Assembly: GCF_907177275.1 (NCBI RefSeq)
Contig: NZ_CAJSLV010000024.1
Coordinates: 31,442-73,285 of the forward strand
DNA from: Actinacidiphila cocklensis
GTDB lineage: Bacteria; Actinomycetota; Actinomycetes; Streptomycetales; Streptomycetaceae
Direction: 5' to 3'
DNA length: 41,844 nt
The notes beneath the pieces are model-generated. The model was not told the origin of the DNA. It did not search any database and saw only the letters and a program-made list of their open reading frames with translations. The position numbers and the translations under genes were made by a program. Position 1 is the stretch's first letter. Each line of letters opens with the position of its first letter. Of this stretch, positions 35,668 to 41,844 are shown piece after piece.

Positions 35668-36324
35668 TCAGGCGAGCCGGCTGACCGCCGAGGTGATGCC
35701 CGTGTCGCCGGAGATCAGTTCCAGCGTCAGGCCCGCCGTCGCCGGGGTGTCCAGCAGCGCGAGCAGGACGGCGGCGACGTCGTCCCGCGGTACGGAGCCG
35801 CGGCCCGTCCCCTCCGCGGAGAGCTGCACCTTTCCCGTGCCCAGGGCGTCGGTCAGCGCGCCCGGGCGCAGGATCGTCCAGTCCAGGGACGTACGCGCCC
35901 GGATCGCGTCGTCCGCCGCGCCCTTCGCCCGCAGATACGCCGCGAAGACCGGCTCGTTGTACGCCGACTCGGCGTCGGCACCCATGGAGGACACGACCAG
36001 GAAGCGGCGTACGCCGGCCTGTTCTGCGGCGTCCGCGAGCAGGACGGCCGCGTCGCGGTCGACGGTCTGCTTGCGGTCCACCCCGCTGCCCGGTCCCGCG
36101 CCCGCGGCGAACACGGCCGCGTCCGCGCCGGCCAGGGCGGCGGCGACGCTGTCGGCCGTCGCCGACTCCAGGTCCAGCACGATCGCCTCGGCGCCGGCCT
36201 TTCCGAGGTCCTCCGCCTGGTCCGGGTTCCTGATCAGCCCGGCCACGGAGTCGCCTCGGGCGGAGAGGAGGCGCTCGAGGCGCAGTGCGATCTGGCCGTG
36301 GCCGCCGGCAATTACGGTGCGCAT
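35668..36324 (-). CDS. NAD(P)H-binding atypical SDR
   Basis: A 218-aa Rossmann protein. MRTVIAGGHGQIALRLERLL is the dinucleotide-binding start (GxxGxxA variant), VVSSMGAD is the catalytic-strand region, and DWTILRPGALTD matches the NAD(P)H-binding (NmrA/YwnB-like) group. ATG at 36324 is the natural start. The role is uncertain; such proteins act as flavin/biliverdin-type reductases or NAD(P)H-dependent sensors. Confidence 0.85.
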   Translation of the reverse strand: MRTVIAGGHGQIALRLERLLSARGDSVAGLIRNPDQAEDLGKAGAEAIVLDLESATADSVAAALAGADAAVFAAGAGPGSGVDRKQTVDRDAAVLLADAAEQAGVRRFLVVSSMGADAESAYNEPVFAAYLRAKGAADDAIRARTSLDWTILRPGALTDALGTGKVQLSAEGTGRGSVPRDDVAAVLLALLDTPATAGLTLELISGDTGITSAVSRLA

Positions 36325-36430
36325 GCTCCTGACGGTACGTCGTCCCGGCCGGGGCCGAGAGCGGGGCACGCCGTCGCCGCGCGAGCCGCCTTCGCGTTCC
36401 AGCGGCTCCCCGCGCGCAGGGGGAGGGCGG

Positions 36431-37687
36431 CTACGCGTCGCGGTGGGACTGGCGGGGGAGGTCGAGGGCGGGGTCGGTCGAGGTGTCGCAGTACTCGCGG
36501 ACCGCGCTGGTGCGGGAGACGACGCGGCCGTGGTGGATGACGATGCGGCTGTAGGCGAGGGCGAGGACGCCCTCGACGGTGTCGCCGCGTACGGCGAGGA
36601 GTTCGGCGGGGAAGCCGGCCTCGACGCGGACCTCGGGAAGGCCGAGGACGGCACGGGCCTGAGTGCTGATCAGGCCGTAGGCGCGCAGCGGGTCGCACTC
36701 GCCGTACGAGGCGAGCAGGAAGGCCGCCTCCAGCGGGTCCCCGCGGCCCACCGGGTTGGCGAGGTCGGCGAGGGCGCCGCTGCCGGCCGCCACGGGGACG
36801 CCGGCGCGGCGCAGCAGCCGCACGGGGGTGTGCAGGCCGGCGGAGCCGCGGCGGACGGTCTCCAGGCCGCCGCACCCGCCCTGGGGGAGGGCGACGACGG
36901 AGATCCCGGCGGCGGCGAGCCGTTCGGCTGCGCACATTGCCGCGTCCGGCCGCAATGTGCCGAGCCCGTGGCACGGGCCGAGGGTGACGCCGGGGCGCAG
37001 GCCGCCGGCCATGGCAGCGAGCCGGGCGAGGCGGGCCGGGTCGCCGGCGGCGGTGTGCAGGTCGACCGGCACGCCGAACTCCGCGGCCAGGGCGATGACG
37101 GCCTCGGCGTGCCCGCTGGGGTCGGGGTCGAGGTCGGGGCAGCCGCCGACCGCGGAGGCGCCCATCTTCAGCGCGTCCCTGAGCACGTCGAGCCCGTCGG
37201 CGCCCGCGGCGCCGGTCAGCAGCCGCGGCACGGCGACGGCGTGGACGTCGACCAGGCCGCGCAGCGCCCGCCTGGCCTGGAGCACCGCTTCGAGGGCGCG
37301 CAGCCCGTGGACGTCGCCGACGCGTACGTGGCTGCGTACGGCCGTCGCACCGTGGCCGAGCTGGAGCAGGGCGGCCTCGGTGGCGCGGCGCTGGACGTCG
37401 GCGATGTCGCCCGCCGGCGGGCCGTCGGCGGCCGCGGTCAGGGCGAGGTCGAGGTGGGCGTGCGGTTCGGCGGGGGCGGGCAGCAGCAGGTAGCCGCGCA
37501 GGTCGATGCGCGTTCCGGTGCCGTGCCGGCCGGCGGGTCCCGGCGCGGCGAGGCTGCCCACGGTGCCGACGGCCTCGATCCGCGGGCCGCTCAGCCGGAC
37601 GTCGACGGTTCGCCCGTCGGTGAGGCGGGCGCCGCACAGCAGCAGGGTGGTGGTCTCGGCGGCGGTACCGCGCGGGCTGTCGGTCAT
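36431..37687 (-). CDS. Amidohydrolase-family protein, cytosine deaminase-like
   Basis: A 418-aa TIM-barrel amidohydrolase relative. Metal-ligand positions seen are His76/His78 (EPHAHLDLAL), His211 (VDLHTAAGD) and probably His240 (GPCHGLG). The Asp that activates water in cytosine deaminase (GHDD region) is replaced by GSGAL at 302-306. The frame also has the C-terminal beta-sandwich segment ending SRIVIHHGRVVSRTS. So it may use another acid or be catalytically altered. ATG at 37687 follows GAGGAG. It runs parallel to the NAD(P)-binding gene 107 bp away. Confidence 0.8.
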   Translation of the reverse strand: MTDSPRGTAAETTTLLLCGARLTDGRTVDVRLSGPRIEAVGTVGSLAAPGPAGRHGTGTRIDLRGYLLLPAPAEPHAHLDLALTAAADGPPAGDIADVQRRATEAALLQLGHGATAVRSHVRVGDVHGLRALEAVLQARRALRGLVDVHAVAVPRLLTGAAGADGLDVLRDALKMGASAVGGCPDLDPDPSGHAEAVIALAAEFGVPVDLHTAAGDPARLARLAAMAGGLRPGVTLGPCHGLGTLRPDAAMCAAERLAAAGISVVALPQGGCGGLETVRRGSAGLHTPVRLLRRAGVPVAAGSGALADLANPVGRGDPLEAAFLLASYGECDPLRAYGLISTQARAVLGLPEVRVEAGFPAELLAVRGDTVEGVLALAYSRIVIHHGRVVSRTSAVREYCDTSTDPALDLPRQSHRDA

Positions 37688-37901
37688 CGCGCTCCTCGGG
37701 GGAACGGGCCGGGCGGAGGACGAGACGCGGGGCCGCCCGGGAGGGAGACGCGGGATGGTCACGCAAGGTCGAGCCTAGGGGTCGGCCGCGCGCACGTCCG
37801 GTAAGCGGCGGCAGGACACCCGGGAGGAGTGCATTAGTCGTACTGATGCGGCGGTTGGTGCGGGTGTCCGCTGAGCCCGATGTGCCCTGCCGGATACGGA
37901 T

Positions 37902-37930
37902 TTCACGTATCGCAGCGGACCGTGTAATGT
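37902..37930 (+). promoter_or_regulatory. Promoter of the tRNA-Thr/tRNA-Met unit
   Basis: TTCACG (37902-37907), 17 bases, TAATGT (37925-37930), placing the transcript start a few bases before tRNA-Thr. The rest of the gap from 37688 shows no gene. Confidence 0.55.
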
Positions 37931-37941
37931 CTTCCTCGCTC

Positions 37942-38014
37942 GCCCCAATAGCTCAGTCGGTAGAGCGTCTCCATGGTAAGGAGAAGGTCTACGGTTCGAT
38001 TCCGTATTGGGGCT
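37942..38014 (+). tRNA. tRNA-Thr (GGT)
   Basis: A 73-base tRNA without encoded CCA. The acceptor stem GCCCCAA/TTGGGGC is perfect; the anticodon stem TCTCC/GGAGA encloses loop ATGGTAA with anticodon GGT; the T loop is GGTTCGATTCC. Confidence 0.95.
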
Positions 38015-38060
38015 CTGATGGATCGGGTCCCCGCCTCGTCGGCGGGGGTCGGTTCGTCGA

Positions 38061-38133
38061 AGCGGCGTAGCTCAGTCGGTAGAGCAAGCGGCTCATAATC
38101 GCTGTGTCACCGGTTCAAGTCCGGTCGCCGCTA
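38061..38133 (+). tRNA. tRNA-Met (CAT), elongator type
   Basis: A 73-base tRNA without encoded CCA. Acceptor AGCGGCG/CGCCGCT is perfect; anticodon stem AGCGG/TCGCT encloses CTCATAA with CAT at 38094-38096. The initiator's three G-C pairs in the anticodon stem are missing, so it is the elongator type. It is 46 bases from tRNA-Thr, probably on one transcript. Confidence 0.93.
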
Positions 38134-38140
38134 CTCTGCG

Positions 38141-38174
38141 TAGCCGATTGCGGGATCGGTCCCTCGATCGGCTA
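38141..38174 (+). terminator. Hairpin between tRNA-Met and rpmG
   Basis: TAGCCGAT (38141-38148) pairs with ATCGGCTA (38167-38174) and an inner GGGA/TCCC stem extends it, followed by CTCTTTCGTTGTT. It is a likely tRNA terminator or a partial one feeding rpmG. Confidence 0.55.
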
Positions 38175-38216
38175 CTCTTTCGTTGTTCATCAACCCGTTC
38201 GTCAAGGAGCACTCAC

Positions 38217-38381
38217 GTGGCCGCCACCGACGTCCGCCCGAAGATCACGCTGGCCTGCGTGGAGTGCAAGGAGCGGAATTACATCACCAAGAAGAACCGG
38301 CGCAACGACCCGGACCGTCTTGAGATGAAGAAGCACTGCCCGCGTTGCAACGCGCACACCGCGCACCGCGAGACGCGCTGA
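38217..38381 (+). CDS. rpmG: 50S ribosomal protein L33 (zinc-binding type)
   Basis: The 54-aa L33 protein of the large ribosomal subunit. Zinc ligands Cys14/Cys17 (CVEC) and Cys41/Cys44 (CPRC) make this the C+ paralogue, the type not under zinc-starvation repression. GTG at 38217 has AAGGAG 7 bases upstream. It sits beside tRNA genes, as in S. coelicolor, and ends at a GC-rich hairpin. Confidence 0.97.
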   Translation: MAATDVRPKITLACVECKERNYITKKNRRNDPDRLEMKKHCPRCNAHTAHRETR

Positions 38382-38422
38382 CGCCCCTTCGCAACAACAG
38401 CAGCAGTACCAGGCCGTAACCG

Positions 38423-38458
38423 CGAGGCCGTCCCCGTCACACGCCGGGGGCGGTCTCG
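38423..38458 (+). terminator. Hairpin terminator after rpmG
   Basis: CGAGGCCGTCCCCG (38423-38436) pairs with CGGGGGCGGTCTCG (38445-38458) with two wobble pairs. Confidence 0.6.
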
Positions 38459-38541
38459 AGGTGCTTTCCCCCTCCGGTGCGGTCTGATCACCACCACCGT
38501 CATGTGACCCCCGCCCCACCTGCCGCACACCCGAGGTGCCG

Positions 38542-39018
38542 ATGGCTCTGGACCAGTCCTTCGTCGGGCGGAGTTATCCGCCCACCCCTGCCTACGAGGT
38601 GGGCCGGGAGAAGATCCGCGAGTTCGCCGAGGCGATCGGCGACCCGAACCCGGCGTACACGGACCCCGAGGCCGCGAAGGCGCTCGGCCACCCGGATGTG
38701 ATCGCGCCGCCGACCTTCGCGTTCGCGATCACGTACAAGGCGGCGGGCCTGGTCATCGCCGACCCCGAACTGGGGCTCGACTACAGCCGGGTGGTGCACG
38801 GTGACCAGAAGTTCGCCTACACCCGCCCGCTGCGCGCCGGCGACCGGCTGACGGTGACGTCCACGATCGAGTCGGTGAAGTCCCTGGCGGGCAACGACAT
38901 CCTCGACGTGCGCGGCGAGGTCCACGACGAGTCGGGCGAGCACGTGGTGACCGCCTGGACCAAGCTTGTCGCCCGTGCGGCCGACCCGGCGCAGGACGCA
39001 CAAGGCGGAGGCGCGTGA
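38542..39018 (+). CDS. MaoC-like dehydratase N-terminal-type subunit (HadA/HadC-like)
   Basis: A 158-aa hot-dog-fold protein of the FAS1-like dehydratase type. GRSYPPTPAYEVGREKIREFAEAIGDPNPAYTDPEAA and VVHGDQKFAYTRPLRAGDRLTVTS are typical. It probably pairs with the next gene as a heterodimeric (R)-hydroxyacyl-thioester dehydratase like mycobacterial HadAB/HadBC; this half usually supplies structure and substrate binding rather than catalytic His/Asp. ATG at 38542 has GAGG upstream; GTG at 38536 is an alternative. The stop overlaps the next ATG. Confidence 0.85.
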   Translation: MALDQSFVGRSYPPTPAYEVGREKIREFAEAIGDPNPAYTDPEAAKALGHPDVIAPPTFAFAITYKAAGLVIADPELGLDYSRVVHGDQKFAYTRPLRAGDRLTVTSTIESVKSLAGNDILDVRGEVHDESGEHVVTAWTKLVARAADPAQDAQGGGA

Positions 39019-39446
39019 TGGCGGCGACCGTGAAGTACGACGAGGTCGAGGTCGGCACCGAGCTGCCCGCGCAGACCTTCCCCGTCACCAGGGCGACGCT
39101 GGTGCAGTACGCGGGCGCGTCCGGCGACTTCAACCCGATCCACTGGAACGAGCGGTTCGCCCGCGAGGTCGGGCTGCCCGACGTGATCGCGCACGGCATG
39201 TTCACCATGGCGTCCGCGGCCCGGGTGGTGACCGACTGGGCCGGCGACCCGGGAGCGGTCGTGGACTACGGGGTGCGCTTCATCAAGCCGGTCGTCGTGC
39301 CGAACGACGACGAGGGCGCGCTGATCGAGGTCACCGCGAAGGTGGCGGCCAAGCTGGAGGACAACAAGGTCCGCGTCGACCTGGTCGCGACGTCCGCCGG
39401 CCAGAAGGTGCTCGGCATGTCCCGCGCGGTGGTCCGGCTCGCCTGA
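39018..39446 (+). CDS. MaoC-family dehydratase subunit (HadB-like)
   Basis: A 142-aa hot-dog protein with the hydratase-2 motif ASGDFNPIHWNERFAREVGLPDVIAHGMFTM, whose Asp and His are the catalytic pair. It is expected to be the active half of the heterodimer with the preceding gene. ATG at 39018 shares a base with its stop, with GGAGG upstream. A perfect hairpin terminates the pair. The acyl substrate is unknown. Confidence 0.88.
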   Translation: MAATVKYDEVEVGTELPAQTFPVTRATLVQYAGASGDFNPIHWNERFAREVGLPDVIAHGMFTMASAARVVTDWAGDPGAVVDYGVRFIKPVVVPNDDEGALIEVTAKVAAKLEDNKVRVDLVATSAGQKVLGMSRAVVRLA

Positions 39447-39458
39447 GCCGTCGACGAC

Positions 39459-39495
39459 CCGTAAGGACCGCCCACTCTGTGGGCGGTCCTTACGG
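39459..39495 (+). terminator. Perfect hairpin terminator after the MaoC pair
   Basis: 17-bp perfect arms (39459-39475 and 39479-39495), starting CCGTAAGGACCG, with a three-base loop TCT. Confidence 0.8.
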
Positions 39496-39544
39496 CTTTC
39501 CGGGCTGGTCACAGGGGTGGTCGGCGCGCTCTCCCGGCCACCGG

Positions 39545-39573
39545 TTGACAAGGTAGTGATTGGCCACTAACTT
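39545..39573 (+). promoter_or_regulatory. Promoter and operator of the TetR gene
   Basis: Consensus TTGACA (39545-39550), 17 bases, TAACTT (39568-39573). The minus strand of 39552-39571 reads GTTAGTGGCCAATCACTACC, which matches the operator at 40184-40203 at 15 of 20 positions and covers the spacer and -10 box. The start would fall at or next to ATG 39581, so the message may be leaderless. Confidence 0.65.
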
Positions 39574-39580
39574 ACTACTC

Positions 39581-40135
39581 ATGGTCAGGATGAGCGCAGA
39601 AGAGCGACGCGAGAGCGTCATCCGTGCGGCGATGAGCGAGTTCGCGCACGGCGGCTACGAGGGCACCTCCACCGAGGCGATCGCCCGCCGGGTGGGCGTC
39701 TCGCAGCCCTACCTCTTCCGGCTCTTTGCGAACAAGCAGGCCATCTTCCTCGCCGCGTCCCAGTACTGCATGGAGGGCACCCGGCAGCTGTTCGCCGACG
39801 CGGCGGCCGGCCTGCCGCTGGAGGAGAGGCTCAACGCCATGGGCACCGCGTACCAGCGGATGATCCACGAGGACCCCGAGCGGCTGCTGATGCAGATGCA
39901 GACGTACGTCGCGGTGGCCGCCGCCGAGGCGGCCGGCGACAGCGCCTTCGGCGAGGCGGTCCGCGCGTCCTGGATGGCGCTGTGGGAGACCGTCGAGGTC
40001 GAGCTGTCCGCCGACGCCGACGAGACCACGACCTTCCTGGCCTACGGGATGCTCATCAACACCCTGGTGTCGCTGGGTTTTCCCGCAGGGCACCGGGTCT
40101 GGGACGGCTTTTACGAGTCGTCCAGGCCGCAGTAG
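39581..40135 (+). CDS. TetR-family regulator of the adjacent efflux gene
   Basis: A 184-aa TetR protein. HTH: IRAAMSEFAHGGYEGTSTEAIARRVGVSQPYLFRLFANKQAIFLAA. ATG at 39581 is preferred; ATG at 39590 is possible, and the TTG at 39560 lies within the promoter. The same operator sequence occurs over its own promoter and before the MFS gene, so it should repress both and release on binding an effluxed compound. It ends before a T-rich intrinsic terminator, so the MFS gene has its own promoter. Confidence 0.92.
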   Translation: MVRMSAEERRESVIRAAMSEFAHGGYEGTSTEAIARRVGVSQPYLFRLFANKQAIFLAASQYCMEGTRQLFADAAAGLPLEERLNAMGTAYQRMIHEDPERLLMQMQTYVAVAAAEAAGDSAFGEAVRASWMALWETVEVELSADADETTTFLAYGMLINTLVSLGFPAGHRVWDGFYESSRPQ

Positions 40136-40141
40136 GCGAGC

Positions 40142-40173
40142 GCCGGCCCCTTCCGGTGGCCGGCCGTTTTTTT
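40142..40173 (+). terminator. Intrinsic terminator with seven-T run
   Basis: GCCGGCC (40142-40148) pairs with GGCCGGC (40158-40164), then seven T (40167-40173). This is a classic form that is rare elsewhere in the window. Confidence 0.8.
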
Positions 40174-40183
40174 GGCCGCCGAA

Positions 40184-40203
40184 GTTAGTCATCAATAACT
40201 AAC
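40184..40203. promoter_or_regulatory. TetR operator before the MFS gene
   Basis: GTTAGT-N8-ACTAAC, a perfect 6-bp inverted repeat 47 bases before the MFS start, matching the site over the tetR promoter. Confidence 0.65.
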
Positions 40204-40250
40204 CAAAATTGACCGAAGCAACCCGACAGGGGAGTAGGGAGAGCACGGCA

Positions 40251-41702
40251 ATGGACACCATGGACAAGCCCACCGCAGCACGCAGGTCCGCCACAGCGGC
40301 CTGGGCGCTCGTGATCACCAGCGTCGCCGGATTCATGGCGGCACTCGACAACCTCGTCGTCACCACCGCTCTTCCCTCCATCCGCAAGGACCTCGGCGGT
40401 GCGCTGTCCGACCTCGAATGGACGGTGAACGCCTACACGCTCACCTTCGCGGTCCTCCTGATGTTCGGCGCCTCGCTCGGTGACCGCTTCGGCCGCCGCA
40501 AGCTGTTCATCACCGGCCTGTCGATCTTCACCGGCGCCTCCGCCGCCGCGGCCCTCGCGCCCGGCATCAACGAACTCATCGCCTTCCGGGCCGTCCAGGG
40601 CGTCGGCGCGGCCATCATGATGCCGCTGACCCTCACCCTGCTCAGCGCGGCGGTCCCCGCGGAGCGCCGCGGCACAGCCTTCGGCATCTGGGGCGCGGTC
40701 AACGGCCTCGCCGTCGCCTCCGGGCCGCTCATCGGCGGCAGCCTGACCGAGCACATCTCCTGGCAGTGGATCTTCTGGCTGAACGTCCCGCTCGGCCTGG
40801 CCCTGATACCGCTCGCCCGGCTGCGCCTGGCCGAGTCCACCGCGCCCAACGCCCGCCTCGACGGCCGCGGCACCGTACTGATCAGCCTCGGGCTCTTCGG
40901 GGTCGTCTTCGCCCTGGTCAACGCGACCGCCCACGGCTGGACCAGCGCCCGCGTCCTGTCCGGTCTGATCGGCGGCGCGATCCTGGTCGCGGCGTTCGTC
41001 CGGCACGGGATGACCGCCCGCAACCCGATCCTGCCCATGCGGCTCTTCCGAGGGCGGCAGTTCACCGCGATCAACGTCTCCAGCTCGCTGATGTTCGCCG
41101 GGATGTTCGGGTCGATCTTCCTGCTCAGCCAGTTCCTGCAGAACGTGCTCGGCTACAGCCCGACCGAGGCGGGGCTGCGCATGCTGCCCTGGACCGGTAT
41201 GCCGATGATCGTCGCGCCCATCGCCGGCTTCCTGTCCGACCGCATCGGCGGCCGGCCCGTCGTCGCCGCGGGGCTCGCCCTCCAGGCGATCGGGCTCGGG
41301 TGGTTCGCGACAATCCTCTCGACCGACGTGTCCTACGCCGCCCAGCTGCCCGCGCTGATCATCTCCGGGGCCGGCATGGCGCTCTTCATCGCACCGGCGA
41401 CCAGCCTGGTCATGTCCAGCGTCGCTCCCAGCGAGCAGGGCATCGCCTCCGGTGCGAACAACGCGCTGCGCGAGGTCGGCGGTTCGCTCGGGGTCGCGGT
41501 GCTCGGCTCGATCTTCGCGGCGCAGGGCGGCTACGGCTCGGGTACGCAGTTCGTCGACGGCCTGACCCCGGCGCTCTGGACCGGGGCCGCGGTCCTGACC
41601 GTCGCGCTGGTCGCCGCCCTGCTCCTGCCGGGCAGGTCGTCCGGCGGCCGGTCGGGGGCCGCCGCCGAGGAGGACGCGCCGTCCCTGCAGCCGGTGGCCT
41701 GA
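40251..41702 (+). CDS. MFS efflux transporter, DHA2 (EmrB/QacA) family
   Basis: A 483-aa, 14-helix drug/proton antiporter of the plasma membrane. Features: VAGFMAALDNLVVTTALPSIRKDLG (family helix 1 signature), motif A GASLGDRFGRRKLF, and motif C in GIWGAVNGLAVASGPLIGGSL. ATG at 40251 follows AGGGAGAG; ATG at 40260 is a second option. It is paired with the TetR gene upstream and shares its operator, so expression should respond to its own substrate. The last ~20 residues are a hydrophilic tail. The substrate is not predictable. Confidence 0.93.
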   Translation: MDTMDKPTAARRSATAAWALVITSVAGFMAALDNLVVTTALPSIRKDLGGALSDLEWTVNAYTLTFAVLLMFGASLGDRFGRRKLFITGLSIFTGASAAAALAPGINELIAFRAVQGVGAAIMMPLTLTLLSAAVPAERRGTAFGIWGAVNGLAVASGPLIGGSLTEHISWQWIFWLNVPLGLALIPLARLRLAESTAPNARLDGRGTVLISLGLFGVVFALVNATAHGWTSARVLSGLIGGAILVAAFVRHGMTARNPILPMRLFRGRQFTAINVSSSLMFAGMFGSIFLLSQFLQNVLGYSPTEAGLRMLPWTGMPMIVAPIAGFLSDRIGGRPVVAAGLALQAIGLGWFATILSTDVSYAAQLPALIISGAGMALFIAPATSLVMSSVAPSEQGIASGANNALREVGGSLGVAVLGSIFAAQGGYGSGTQFVDGLTPALWTGAAVLTVALVAALLLPGRSSGGRSGAAAEEDAPSLQPVA

Positions 41703-41844
41703 TCGCTCCGGAGGGGCGGGGGGCCGGGGGTCGTCCCCGCCACCCCCCCCCCTCTCCCGCCCGCGGCCCGGGGGCGCGGGGCCCCCTCCCCGCCCCGCCC
41801 AAAAAACCGGGCCCCCGCCCCCCCCCCCCCCCCCCCCCCCCCCC
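41703..41844. other. Low-complexity contig end
   Basis: After the MFS stop the sequence collapses into G and C runs ending in more than 20 C. No feature can be supported; it looks like degraded read quality rather than biology. Confidence 0.7.

Noticed and set aside
41761..41844. Biological repeat at the window end
   Set aside because: Pure G/C homopolymers of increasing length fit failing read quality at a contig end.

Overview
The window is very GC-rich, gene-dense, and uses GTG/TTG starts, ATGA/GTGA gene overlaps and few T-rich terminators. It carries an NB-ARC/TPR regulator, a KorAB–complex I locus, TetR and MarR regulators, and a gene order that matches my memory of the Streptomyces coelicolor chromosome around SCO4594-SCO4637. 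I read it as a chromosomal segment of a Streptomyces or close relative. The last ~140 bases decay into C/G homopolymers and look like a poor-quality contig end.

Layout. (1) 36-7,350: an FMN reductase-like flavoprotein, a RarD-type permease, a divergent NAD(P)-binding protein/HxlR regulator pair, and a large HTH-NB-ARC-TPR protein divergent from a small membrane protein, with a phased GGACAAC-type repeat array between them. (2) 7,375-15,461: korB-korA (2-oxoacid:ferredoxin oxidoreductase), a LuxR-type response regulator, a quinone oxidoreductase-like gene, and two paralogous sensor histidine kinases. (3) 15,678-25,242: a tightly overlapping complex I operon nuoA-B-C-H-I-J-K-L-M-N with no nuoD, E, F or G. 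(4) 25,423-28,893: HtpX protease (frameshifted near its end in this sequence), a YccF membrane protein, a double-MarR regulator, a Bcp peroxiredoxin and YajQ. (5) 29,108-34,478: tRNA-Tyr followed by an accessory stretch with a doubly broken MmpS-like gene, a transposase scrap, a PP2C/SpoIIE-type phosphatase, a secreted ADP-ribosyltransferase-like protein, a HAD-like protein, and a SnoaL-like/TetR pair with a striking operator. (6) 34,741-41,702: an alpha/beta hydrolase, an NAD(P)-binding protein, an amidohydrolase, tRNA-Thr, tRNA-Met, rpmG, a MaoC dehydratase pair, and a TetR/MFS efflux pair with matching operators.

How the parts fit. KorAB makes reduced ferredoxin from 2-oxoacids, and the nearby complex I lacks the NADH-oxidising module. 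The simplest reading is that regions 2 and 3 form a ferredoxin-linked proton-pumping branch overseen by the adjacent two-component genes. The absence of NuoD, which helps form the quinone site, is the main puzzle. The most interesting accessory candidate is the secreted ADP-ribosyltransferase, which keeps the Arg and STS motifs of the cholera toxin/pierisin/Scabin class but has Asn-x-Glu where Gln/Glu-x-Glu is expected. The tRNA-Tyr that opens the accessory stretch is, by synteny, the gene used as the SLP1 integration site in S. coelicolor.
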